Assembly (NCBI GenBank): GCA_032158295.1
Contig: CM063243.1
Span: 13,050,931 to 13,114,930 of the forward strand
Length of the DNA: 64,000 nucleotides
Direction: 5' to 3'
From: Pycnopodia helianthoides
Taxonomy: Eukaryota > Echinodermata > Asteroidea > Forcipulatida > Asteriidae
Each line of letters begins with the position of its first letter. Position 1 is the first letter of the stretch. The notes beneath the pieces were generated by a model, which was not told where the DNA came from, searched no databases, and saw nothing but the letters and a program-made list of their open reading frames with translations. The position numbers and the translations under genes were made by a program. This document shows, piece after piece, positions 54,373 through 64,000 of this stretch.

Positions 54373-55519
54373 TTTTTTATTTATAAAATACCGATGTTGC
54401 CCGAGAGATTCAACGAAAGGCAGGCCTACAGTACAAGCGGCACTTTCTTTGAGCCAAAAGTTAAAGATGTAAATTACCACCAACATATCATGCAAACTAA
54501 AGTAAGGGTATCGTTTTGAAAACGCGTTCATTTACATTAAAATAAACCACCAAAATCATAGCAAATCTGCAAAAATGTAAGGACGTGCACATTCTTTGCA
54601 TAAGGGTCGACTTGTCTTCCTTATCTTCATTAATGTTGAGCAAAAAATAAAGAAAAACAACTATTACCAAGAAGGGGCATATCGAGCTTAATTCCCAAAC
54701 TTGAAATCACGGTGCTATGATAGTGTTCCATCTGCCCTTTAAATTCACCTAGTGTTGTTATCAAATTAATTTTATCATGATTGCTGTCAATGCAATTAAC
54801 AACATCACGTTTGAGTTAATTAAGGCTGCATCTCAAGTGAAGCTACGACACAGCGGCCTGCAGTGATTGACACTGACAGGCACTGATCGTCCCTTACTAT
54901 CACACGGTGTCAGCTGCAGCCATTCTCAATGTAATGATCAGATAATGAAACTCAATTGTGATTCTGGGGCAACATTACCATCTTTTATTAAGAGATGATA
55001 CAACAAACCTCGTTCCCATGGATTACCTATTTTTACAGGCAGCCATTTTGGAATCGTATATGCTTTCAGCACATGGATTTAAAATGGCCGACTGTTTATG
55101 ATAAGTCATGTGTAGTGCTTCTGAATGTGCAGAAGTTTGGAAACGGCTTCGTATACGCAGTGTCGTGTAATATTGTCCAGGATAGGCTGGAACCAACCTA
55201 TTCTGATGCATGATTAGGCATGATTAGAGCATAGCTCGTCACGTTGTATTTTGGGTGAATTATCAGGTGATACTTGTTTTTTGTTAAAACAAAACTTTCA
55301 AATAGCTAATCAACTTCATTTGCTTAAAAGCTTTATGAATTTAATTGTCAAATAAACTGAAAGTGAAGGCCTTGTTGCGGACATAGATACTTATACATAA
55401 TCACCTATGATATTAGTCATAACAACATTGGCCGTTCTCCAAGATGCAATATTGCCCACTGGGAGAGGGAAGGCCATTTTCATTTTGCAAAGGCGCTTCC
55501 ATTTAAAATCTTAAAGTCT

Positions 55520-55597
55520 ATGGGAAACTTTCAAAGGGGCACCAAGGCCAAGACCAGGGGTAACAGAGGCCATTGCCTCCGTGTAATTCCAGGCCTG
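55520..55597 (+). repeat. Dispersed short repeat, copy 4
   Basis: Reads ctttcaaaggggcaccaagg then ccaagaccaggggtaac, matching the copies at 550, 1911 and 14558. Confidence 0.7.
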
Positions 55598-57532
55598 CCA
55601 CTGGGTAGAGCATGTGCCTAAAGCACCATACGAACGAAGTTCTTTTGGGTATAGACTGTTATTGATGTTTTCTAAATCTATAATACCTTGATATCGTTCT
55701 TTTTTATGAAGGATGGTCACAGGTTTAGAAGATGCAAGTTATTTACACATAATTATCATTTACTCCTCTATCAATGGTTGCCAAGACTGTAAAAAGTGCC
55801 CCAAAGTCACCCCCCCCCCAAAAAAAAAATAGAAGAAGAAAAGATGTAGGTCATAACATTACCAGAATAGGGTTATCAAGAAGTTGTTGCAGGAAATTGT
55901 TGAACCAAATTTTCTGCTTGAGCAGCTCTGTGAAATTCGGCCCAGTATTGTACACTGCAGCCTAGTATCACATCACTTGTGTTCCGGGTTATGATGCATT
56001 GTGTATAATATTCACCAGAAATCCGAATCAAAAAATAATGTCAACCCGCATTCTGAATTCAAGCACACATAAAAATGCGATTGATGATTTTTTGTCATAA
56101 TTAGATATAGGCTATTCGGTATTAAACCAATGATCTTTCATAAAATACGCAGACACAATGATTTAGTTTACACTTACATCATAACTTATGGGATTTCGAA
56201 AGTGCGTTGTTTATAATATAACATGGTTTGTACGTTAATGTGCGACCTTGTATAAGCCGAATTGTTTTAACTTCCTGTTCCAGATTGGTCTTGAGTTATT
56301 TTGTGATGACTCTAATATTAATAAAGACAGGCAAAGAAGCTAATCATCATAACTGAAATTCGTGGCATGTGAAAATGAATGTTTTACTGACCGTGTGGTT
56401 GTAGAATGTCATGTGATTTATGGTCTGACCGCACTTGGAATGGTATTAATCTAAATTGTGTCACGTGTCACATACCTCAGTAGACTTATTGATGCCGCGG
56501 CCACGTAAACTGATGTTCTTATAGCAAAAGAATTTGCACTTGCGTTAAAGCCACGATGGGGGTCGAGAATGGTCAGGATAAAAAACTATAGTCATAATAA
56601 AAAATAGAATCAATGCTTCCTTTTTATAAACTTGATACCAGGGCCATTTGTCCTGAGTTCAAAAATTGTCCCTCAACGAATACGTTATTTCAATTCGCCA
56701 TGGCAAAATAATAATTCGTGAATGTGTACAAAATCCCTGATAGAAAATCCCCGATAGACACCATCTTTTTAGGAGATCTGCCGCGTCGACGACGCGTGTC
56801 GTCGTGGTCGAACTGTAAATGGTTAAACAGCTAAATTGTTCACGGTTCAATAGACCCTAGACTTGATTTCAAGTCTGAGATCACGGTTATTATTTCTCTA
56901 CATCAGCCACGCAATACGCCAAAAAATATTAGCTATTAATGCCCTAACTCGCAATCTCAGGCGTAGGCTAATGACTGGGAGGGGGGGGGGGTAATCAACA
57001 AGAGGGCGCTATTCAGGCAATAATGTATTGGCTATCAGGTGGACAACTAAACGCCATGACCACAGACTTGGAACCAAGTCTAAATAGACCCTTGCATTAT
57101 TGGCCGCAAAAATTTGTTTATTTTATGGAGACCTTGATGATGGGTTGTGAGCCTGCGGGCGCGAGTACATGCCGTCAATGAAAACTTCCTTTCACACGCG
57201 CGTACTAAGCGTCCTACAAGCGCCATACAAGACGCATCAAGTCATAGAGAAACTGGTCCCCTCTAATTCTTTTTTTTTTTGATCTTGTGATATGTCTAAT
57301 GTATGCAGTTTAGGGTGACCATGTAAAAACATGATTCATTTGAAGTGTATTGCGTAGAAATACGTGCATTTTGACACGCGCGTACTAAGCGCCCGACAAG
57401 CGCCCTACAAGCGTTCGAAAGTTTTTAACAAACGTGCGTACAGAGCAGTCACTAAGCATTGTTTTTCAGTGCTTCCCTTTCAGGGGTAAGGGGTATCGAT
57501 ACGGTGCGCTGCCCATGGAAGCGAGGCATCGT

Positions 57533-58318
57533 TTAAAGGAACACGTTGCCTTCGGGTTGGACGCTTTTGGGCGCTTTTGGGCTATAACAAGCGTTTGATG
57601 TATAATGAGCACGGTCGGAAAGATGTTTAAAAAGTAGAATATAATGATCCACACAAACGTGCCTTAGAAATGCTTCGCTTTTGATAACTTTTGCGAAACA
57701 AAACGCTCCGCCATTTATGAGAGTCAAGATTTTGACTCCCATAAATGGCAGACAAATTATATTAGTCTTATTTCCAGTCGCAGCTGTTGAACTAAGACTG
57801 AGCAATTATTTTATTAAAAATGTTACGATTACCATCTGTTTATTGTATTCCAATAAATATCCAGTTATGTTAATAAATGAATGAAAAAAGAAAGAAAAAA
57901 CATACGTTAAATTATTAGGTAGCAAGTCCCCACGTCTCGGTCCGTCCGAGCGTCCAGGGACGTACCAGCAGCAGCAAAACCCCGCGGCCATACCACCTTT
58001 AGACCTCCCCTGCAGGGTTCTCGTACAATGTATGATTTTAGCGGGGCCAACCTAGTAACACCGATGCTTTGTGTGGTGTAAGAAGGTCTGGTACCCGTCA
58101 CTGTTATTGCATCGACGATCGTATTGACGGCTTGAAAAACGTATACATTTCGCGGGACATTTCGGGGTCAGAGGTCAATGTTTGTTTTTGTTTAGTTACC
58201 ATTCACTAATTATAACACACTAAAGGTGTTTTATTGCAAGAACAACTCTACTTATAAGGAACACCTCCAAACAGTAAAATTTCATGAGATTTGAACTGAA
58301 GGCAACGTGTTCCTTCAA
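57533..58318. mobile_element. Larger non-autonomous element with ttaaaggaacacgttgcc ends
   Basis: The left end ttaaaggaacacgttgcctt and the right end aaggcaacgtgttccttcaa are inverse over 20 bases with one change. The element is 786 bases, the longest of the TTAAAGG group here. Inside, at 57710-57749, is a hairpin with arms gccatttatgagagtcaa and ttgactcccataaatggc. Open frames up to 90 codons exist but resemble no transposase. Confidence 0.8.
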
Positions 58319-59430
58319 GTGGGTGCTGCGGGTCGTGCAATTGGTCAATACATGCACAGCATTAGCCGTTCTGGTATTTTCAACAAGCCCTCCATAAAAT
58401 AAGCAAATCTTTCTCAACACCAAATTGCCCGGTGGTGACTCACAAGTCGATGGCAAATATTACGCACGTTATGGTCAGCAGTTGACCGAAGCCTACAGAA
58501 AGAATGTGTTGATACTCCAATAATGGGATGACGAAATGAACATTAATCAAGTGAAACTTATCGCCATGCTCAATCAATCGTACCGCCGGTTACGTGACAT
58601 TTTTTAGTGATCAAAATATCAAAGAGTAGGCCACAGGTAAATTTTTTAATGCAGTATTTGAGTTTACAAACAAATTATGATAAACAAATAAATATACAGT
58701 TTTTGTGTTTCGAGTTTTATCGCAATGACGTACAACAAACTCTTAAAACCCTTCGAAGGGACATGTTAAAACAGTAAGAACGTTGATTCAGACTTCAGAG
58801 TTTGGTTTTAGTTATTTTCTGGACAACCGTCATCAAACAGCCGTGAATACGTGTTAACCCCAATGGAGGGCGGGCTTTATAGAGATTACGTGTGGATTGC
58901 AAACTGTAAACTAACAGGAATTAAAATTTATCATTTTTGTCGATAAACAAAACGCACAACTCAGAAGTTATGTTATGTTTGTATTCATTCATAGACAACA
59001 TAGATTGAACATTCAGCAAGGACCATACATCAATAGCTCCACGCATTGACACCGTGAAAAAGGGGGTGGGGGTTGTACACACATTATTCTCGCATAGGGT
59101 CTACAAGAACTAGTACAGACGGACATGTTTTTCTCAACCGCACGGAAATCACCCTTTTTAATCTGCAATGGTCGAGCCCTAACCGCAGAAGCCCACTAAA
59201 AATTAAAAAAAATAAACCCAACCCCCCAAAAAGCAAAAACACACAAGAGAAACATGGAGAGCGAACAAAGGCTATAAATATCTTTTTTTTTTTTTAACAA
59301 TCACGTGACTAAAAACGGCAAGAGGTATGGTCGAAAGTCTGATCACTCTGACCAATGCTGGAGACTTCGTGTGGGGACTCTTTTCACGATATTTTTTAAA
59401 GAACTTTTTGCAAACCATAGATAAAAGAAG

Positions 59431-59828
59431 TTAAAGGAACATTACAGAATTGGTAAGAAAAAAACTTGGTTAAGATGTACTTTTTGATCACAGATTTACA
59501 TAAAACTTACACGGTCTAATGATGATGCTAGTAGAAAACATCCCTTGAAATATTTCTGTCTGAAATGCCATATTTGATGAGAAATGAATAAACTAATTTT
59601 CCGATTGGAGTTTATCGCTCAGTGAGCGTTTTATTCATTTGTTGAATCTATATATGATTTCATGCAAATGTGTAATCGGTTTTTCACTATTTTCTCGTGA
59701 CCAAGATGGCCGATCGATCTCAAACTTCTACAGGTTTGTCAGTTTATGTATATGGTGCATTACATAAAGTGCTTACACTGCCAACAACTGTTTTGTTAGC
59801 AAAAACCAATTCTGTAATGTTCCTTTAA
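59431..59828. mobile_element. MITE family 3, copy 2
   Basis: Near-identical to 48042-48436 in the same orientation, including the 20-base inverted ends and bounding TTAA. Differences are scattered substitutions and a few small gaps. Confidence 0.92.
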
Positions 59829-60276
59829 ATATCGTGAAGTAAACGCCCTTTCTGTTAATGTTATTTTCAAGTAGTAAACAATGAGCGGCCGACGAGAGAA
59901 CTTTTACCGCAAAAATAAGTCGTAATCCACTAGCGACAAGTCTGAACATGAACGCCCTTTTTTACGGGATCGACCTAGTCGACGAAATTACAAGTGCAAA
60001 TTAACATAACTAGGGAAGAGCGCCCTCACTAATTTGCATTAGACAATCTTGTTGACGAATTGGACTTTTTCCAAACCCGTGACACAGCCGCATGAATAAA
60101 GTAGTACCGGGTAGAATGAGTTTTAGCTTTTCGTGGTAGCATCGGCTACAAATAACCCCCAAAAGAGATGTGTGTGATATTTCAATCAATTTATGATTGT
60201 TTAAGCTAGGAATTTAAGAGTTAACGTTCAATAAATAAAGCGAATTGATATTGTTATTTGCTCCTCCCACTTGAGA

Positions 60277-60282
60277 CACGTG
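60277..60282. promoter_or_regulatory. CACGTG E-box upstream of MAX
   Basis: A canonical E-box, in ttgagacacgtgggttc, lies 87 bases before the MAX start codon. CACGTG is the site bound by Myc-Max and Max-Max dimers, so feedback of Max on its own gene is possible. One site alone is weak evidence. Confidence 0.5.
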
Positions 60283-60368
60283 GGTTCTGCGCGTGGCGTT
60301 AAGCAGACGCCATATTGCTCAGAAATTCACTCTTATCCGATTGGAACGGTGACGGAAATCTCGTCGAA

Positions 60369-63300
60369 ATGAGCGACGACGACCCCGATGTCGACATCGA
60401 AAGTGACGTAAGTAATCTTCAAAATACGTTCTTGCGGAACCCGTTCTTGGATTATCCGTATTGCGTTTATAATGACAGCTTATGCGACCCCAATGGGCCG
60501 ATGTCGTTTCCGTGAAGTGATGGCCTACCACTTGTGTGTGTTTACATGATGTTGACAGTCTTGTGTGCATTGGTATGCTGACTGGGTGTACTTGTACACA
60601 ACACATGTGAACAGCCACATACAGTATGTACATTACATGTAATGTACAGTACATGCACATTACGTGTGCACACGTTGATGCCGTATTGATTCGACCATGA
60701 TCAGGCACTGTTTACGGACGTGTACGTGCCATTGGTACCACCACAATCGCATGGGTTGGGTTGGCCTTGGTTTTTTTTTGTCTGGACTCTTAGTAAGAAT
60801 CCGTGAACAGTTATGAATGTTCAAATCGTTGAAGTCACAATTCATGCCATCTTTGAAGAGGTCATGCTTTTTGTCACTTACCAATACATCAAATTACAAT
60901 TTGAATATTAACAAATGTCAACATGTCATTGTCAATTGAATTATGATTCTATGATTATGAAGATGGTGTTCATTGATTTCCAATCATTACACATTGATTA
61001 AATTATTTAGGCCACAATATTTTTTGTCTTGTTTGAACTTATGTTGTTAGTGATATATAACAACAAAACATATTTTATTATTTATGTCCCTTTTTAAATC
61101 CAAACACAAAAAACGAATTAAAACTGCAAAAAAAACAAATTAAAAAACATAATCACTTTTTGGTCGAAGAAAGTTAACAAGTTTTAGTTACAGGAAGAAT
61201 GTCGTCATGAACCTAATTACGAGCTCTAACCCAGTTACTGCATGCACACACACTGGCCATATAGTTTAAGTCCCAGGTTTTTTTTCCCCTAATTTGATAA
61301 TTCTTGTTGTTTTCAACCTTTAATAGGCCTACCAGTCATACTCATATAAATTAACAAAATTATTTCATGATTCAAGCTCATTGTAAGGCAAGTGAAGTAA
61401 CAGACATATCTAGGCAGTTCAGAGGATATGCATAAGATGGACGAAACTTGAGTTAAAGTGTACAAAATAATGTACAGTAAATACATGTAAATGTTATATA
61501 TTCAGTGGCGTGTCGTGGCCGAGCGGACTCAAGCTCTGGTGTTTCTGTTCAGAAGAATGTGGGTTCGAGTCCTGGTCGTGACACTTGTATCCTTAAGCAA
61601 GACCCTTAACCATTATTGCTGTGTCCTTCGGATGGGACGTAAAGCCGTAGGTCCCATGTGTTGTGTAATGCACGTAAAAAAAACCAGTGCACTTATCGTT
61701 AAGAGAAGAGGTTTGCCACGGTGTTTCTGGCTGCATATTGGTGCTATGTAAAGGAAAAGGTATAATACTTCAAAAAGTAGCTCCACAATATCTTGCAGGA
61801 AAATACTGAATGTTGAAGCGCCTTGAGCATCACTGAGTGACAGATATGAGCGCTATATAAGAAGCCGTAATTATAGACTAAAAACTCATGCCAGTTAATT
61901 TGTGTTGCCTTCTGCCTGTTTTTCACAGGTTAATGCAAACGTGCCATAAAAATAAGCATATGTACATGGTCCACAATAAATTTTACGCAGGTAAAAATTG
62001 CTAAGTGTTGTTAAATTATACAAAATGACAGGGCAGAGTTTCATATTTGCTTCACTCTAGTTTGACAAACAAACTAAAAATCCATCAGACTATTACAGTC
62101 ACAATCCTTGCCCTGACTTGCAGCAGACAGTCACTATTGATTCTTCCTTAGTTTTTCAAAGTTGTTCGTAAAGTTGACATTAGATTGACGGTCAGACAGA
62201 ATATAGTCATCATATTTATTTATTACTCTTTAGTAATACCATGGATGTAGAATTAGACCGAAAACTGAAACTGCCCTACGTGTGTTGTGTCAATTGACCT
62301 TTGGGAACCTGACATTGCACGTGTTCGTATGTTAATACCCAGCATGACATGAAGCACTATGCACAATAACACCAGGTAACAAACAATGCAGATTATTCCC
62401 CAGCATAAAGCTATTGTGGTCCCACATGTTGACAATAGATGTCAGAAGGTGAAGTCTACAGTACCAAGAATAGGTATGGGTTGAAAGGGAGGGGCATGAC
62501 GTATGTAAAACAGCTCTCAATCAAGCTTACCAACCAAGTTACCTGAATGCAACGTTGTTATTATTATTATTATCATTATTATTACATTATACTAGAACTA
62601 GCCCGACTCCAATAATTGTAGCTTCAAGCCAGTTACATGTACTCACAACCCATAAAGTATGATGTATGCATCACATGATATCGAAGATTTACTAGTGTAC
62701 ATGTATTCAACCCATATCAATGAATATGGAATATTGAATACAAAATGCTACATGCTAGTACTAATGCTAGTACATGTATACTGTGCATGTGTGAGTTTGT
62801 GTTTGATTTTTAAACTCAAACTTAGCTTAGGGACTTGGTTATGAAAACAAAAAAATGACAGCTGTTTTTCTCTTATATTTTTCTCCCCATTCTGCAGGCA
62901 GAGAAGAGAGCACACCATAATGCACTTGAGCGCAAGCGAAGAGATCACATCAAAGACAGCTTTAATTCCCTCAGGGATGCCGTACCAAACCTTGAAGGGG
63001 AGAAGGTAAGGTGTTGACCCAACACACTACAACCCTAATTGTGCAGTTTCATGGGCTGGGTAGATTTCTTTTAAATCACTCATAGCATATAAAAAACTAG
63101 CCTAAGTACAGAATGGGTGGTTGTGAACAAGATTTTGAGTTAGTTTTGAAGAGATTTCATTTGAATGTATCAATGGATTAATGTTTTTTCTTAACCTGGG
63201 TTTTGTATTTCAAAAACAGTGGTTGAGTAGTTTTAACCAGGTTTGAAAATGTTTGTACCAGGTTTGAAAAAGACCAGGTTTGAAAAGTTTGTACCAGGGT

Positions 63301-63621
63301 TAAAAGACTCCTTAACCAGGGTTCTTAGATTGGGGTGGGGAAGCTTGTTTTGACCAGAGTTTAAGTGGTTAGGGTCAAGGTTTAGAAGGTTATTATGTAC
63401 CAGGTTTGAAAAGGTCTGAAACAAGGTTGAGGGTTTGTGATCGAGGTTGAATAACTGTCTTATGTGTTGCCACTTATTTATTTAATTTTTTTTGCAGGCA
63501 TCAAGAGCCCAGATCTTGAACAAAGCTACAGAGTACATTCAGTTCATGCGACGGAAGAACAACTCACACCAGTCTGACATCGATGGTTTGAAGAGACAGA
63601 ACACCCTTCTAGATCAACAAA
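60369..63621 (+). CDS. MAX: MAX bHLH-zipper transcription factor, first three coding exons (partial)
   Basis: Max is the obligate dimer partner of Myc, Mxd/Mnt and Mga, and binds CACGTG in the nucleus. Exons seen: 60369-60407 ([13 protein letters not shown]), 62898-63005 ([20 protein letters not shown] and the loop up to LEGEK), 63498-63621 ([20 protein letters not shown] and the start of the zipper, up to LLDQQ). The first two junctions are phase 0; the last donor (CAACAAA|GTAAGA) is phase 1 and leads out of the window. The basic region keeps the DNA-contact residues His20, Glu24 and Arg28 (H-x3-E-x3-R). Joining ESD directly to AEKRAHH corresponds to the shorter mammalian Max isoform; the nine-residue alternative insert is not seen. 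About 90 residues have been read; the zipper end and C-terminal tail lie beyond 64000. Confidence 0.95.
60408..62897 (+). other. MAX intron 1
   Basis: Non-coding. Contains a perfect 22-base palindrome, tgtacattacatgtaatgt plus aca, at 60627-60648; a tRNA-derived SINE at about 61500-61876; and a short ATT/TTA-rich microsatellite near 62555-62585. Nothing else recognised. Confidence 0.7.
61500..61876 (+). mobile_element. tRNA-derived SINE in MAX intron 1
   Basis: The 5' part resembles a tRNA with a long variable arm (Leu or Ser type): A box tggccgagcgg at 61516-61526 and B box ggttcgagtcc at 61562-61572, spaced as in a pol III promoter. The body contains tgtccttcggatgggacgta and aaagccgtaggtccc, a segment I recall as widely conserved in invertebrate SINEs. 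The 3' end reads gagcgctatataagaa, typical of SINE tails copied from a LINE partner. An open frame of 86 codons over it is a by-product. Confidence 0.8.
63232..63430 (+). repeat. Degenerate minisatellite in MAX intron 2
   Basis: Irregular repeats of accaggtttgaaaag, with spacers such as tttgt, run from about 63232 to 63430: aaccaggtttgaaaatg, taccaggtttgaaaaag, gaccaggtttgaaaag, taccagggttaaaag, aaccagggttcttag, gaccagagtttaag and taccaggtttgaaaagg. Units are 14-22 bases, so the period is not fixed. Confidence 0.75.
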
Positions 63622-63803
63622 GTAAGAATAACCACAAAGTGGGACACAAACTATTTGAAACTATTATAACATTTTTGTAAAAATCCAAACAGCGAGGCTG
63701 GCAGTGAAAATAGTCAGACACTTCCCCTGAATACGTAGAACTACAATAATTGCATACGGGACATCTGACCGTGGTCTTTTTAGTTAAAGATCAGTTGACA
63801 GAC

Positions 63804-64000
63804 TGGGGCCCAGTTTCATGGCTCTGCCTACCGTAAGCAAAGGATTTGGCGCTCACGGAAGCAGGGAATTCCGCTCTTACGTCAAGCGTATTTCATAGGT
63901 TAGCAGAGCATTTCTGCTTGTGCGTGTGCGTCTCCACATTACTAGGCATTCTTCGCTTACACAGCTAGCGCAGAAATTCGGTGGTGATTGCAAGCGCAAA
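63804..64000. mobile_element. Element with ggggcccagtttcat end, cut by the window edge
   Basis: Begins tggggcccagtttcatggct, similar to the ends at 7531 and 48532, and has internal repeats on gcaaaggatttggcgctcac and related words. The right end is not in the window. Confidence 0.45.

Larger units (their letters stand above)
52782..60368. other. Region between Arf-C and MAX
   Basis: Candidate Arf-C poly(A) signals, AATAAA at 53173-53178 and 53186-53191, follow the stop by about 400 bases. After that no coding exon is recognised. The region contains elements at 54181-54372, 57533-58318 and 59431-59828, a dispersed repeat at 55520-55597, and two similar GC-rich segments near 57194-57235 and 57375-57415 that share cgcgcgtactaagcg and acaagcgcc. 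The last 130 bases belong to the MAX promoter and 5' UTR. Confidence 0.6.

Noticed and set aside
57533..57805. Minus-strand 90-codon frame as a transposase fragment
   Set aside because: No transposase motif; the frame is spread over an inverted end and an internal hairpin of a non-autonomous element.
60315..60368. Upstream extension of MAX
   Set aside because: No ATG in that frame; the frame would need a TTG start, and MSDDD at 60369 matches the known Max N-terminus.
61500..61580. tRNA gene
   Set aside because: A and B boxes are present, but the acceptor stem and anticodon arm do not fold as a functional tRNA and a SINE body follows.

Overview
This is nuclear DNA of an animal, most likely an echinoderm; a sea star is my best guess, at low confidence. 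Genes are split into short exons with GT-AG introns. Non-coding DNA is AT-rich and full of miniature inverted-repeat elements of kinds common in echinoderm genomes, such as TTAAAGG...CCTTTAA elements and a family with gggcccaatttcat ends. No bacterial, phage or CRISPR features are present. I recognise six protein genes by joining exons by hand; the exon joins keep phase in all of them except one junction in CCSAP.

Layout. 1-6460: no gene recognised. 6468-8692 (+): homologue of CCSAP, the centriole, cilia and spindle-associated protein. 8693-16335: CCSAP 3' UTR and, on the other strand, probably the Rab4 3' UTR, plus several mobile repeats. 16336-22574 (-): complete Rab4 small GTPase, seven coding exons, 210 aa. 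22575-23278: a 704-bp divergent promoter. 23279-25099, 27668-29692 and 33154-52781 (+): three tandem Arf-family GTPases (here Arf-A, Arf-B, Arf-C), each of four coding exons with introns at the same three places and all in phase 1. Arf-A and Arf-B are compact, about 2 kb. Arf-C covers 19.6 kb because its first two introns have grown to 10.6 kb and 7.9 kb and carry many repeats. 52782-60368: no gene, several repeats. 60369 to past the window edge (+): first three coding exons of MAX, the bHLH-zipper partner of Myc.

How the genes relate. Rab4 (endosomal recycling) and the Arf proteins (membrane-bound GTPases that usually recruit coats and effectors) are membrane-traffic switches, and Rab4 and Arf-A start back to back. 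CCSAP is a microtubule protein and MAX a transcription factor; neither has an obvious functional link to the GTPases. The tail-to-tail CCSAP/Rab4 pair matches the RAB4A/CCSAP arrangement on human chromosome 1q42, which suggests conserved microsynteny. The local novelty is the Arf triplet: divergent, TATA-associated paralogues, probably a lineage-specific expansion.
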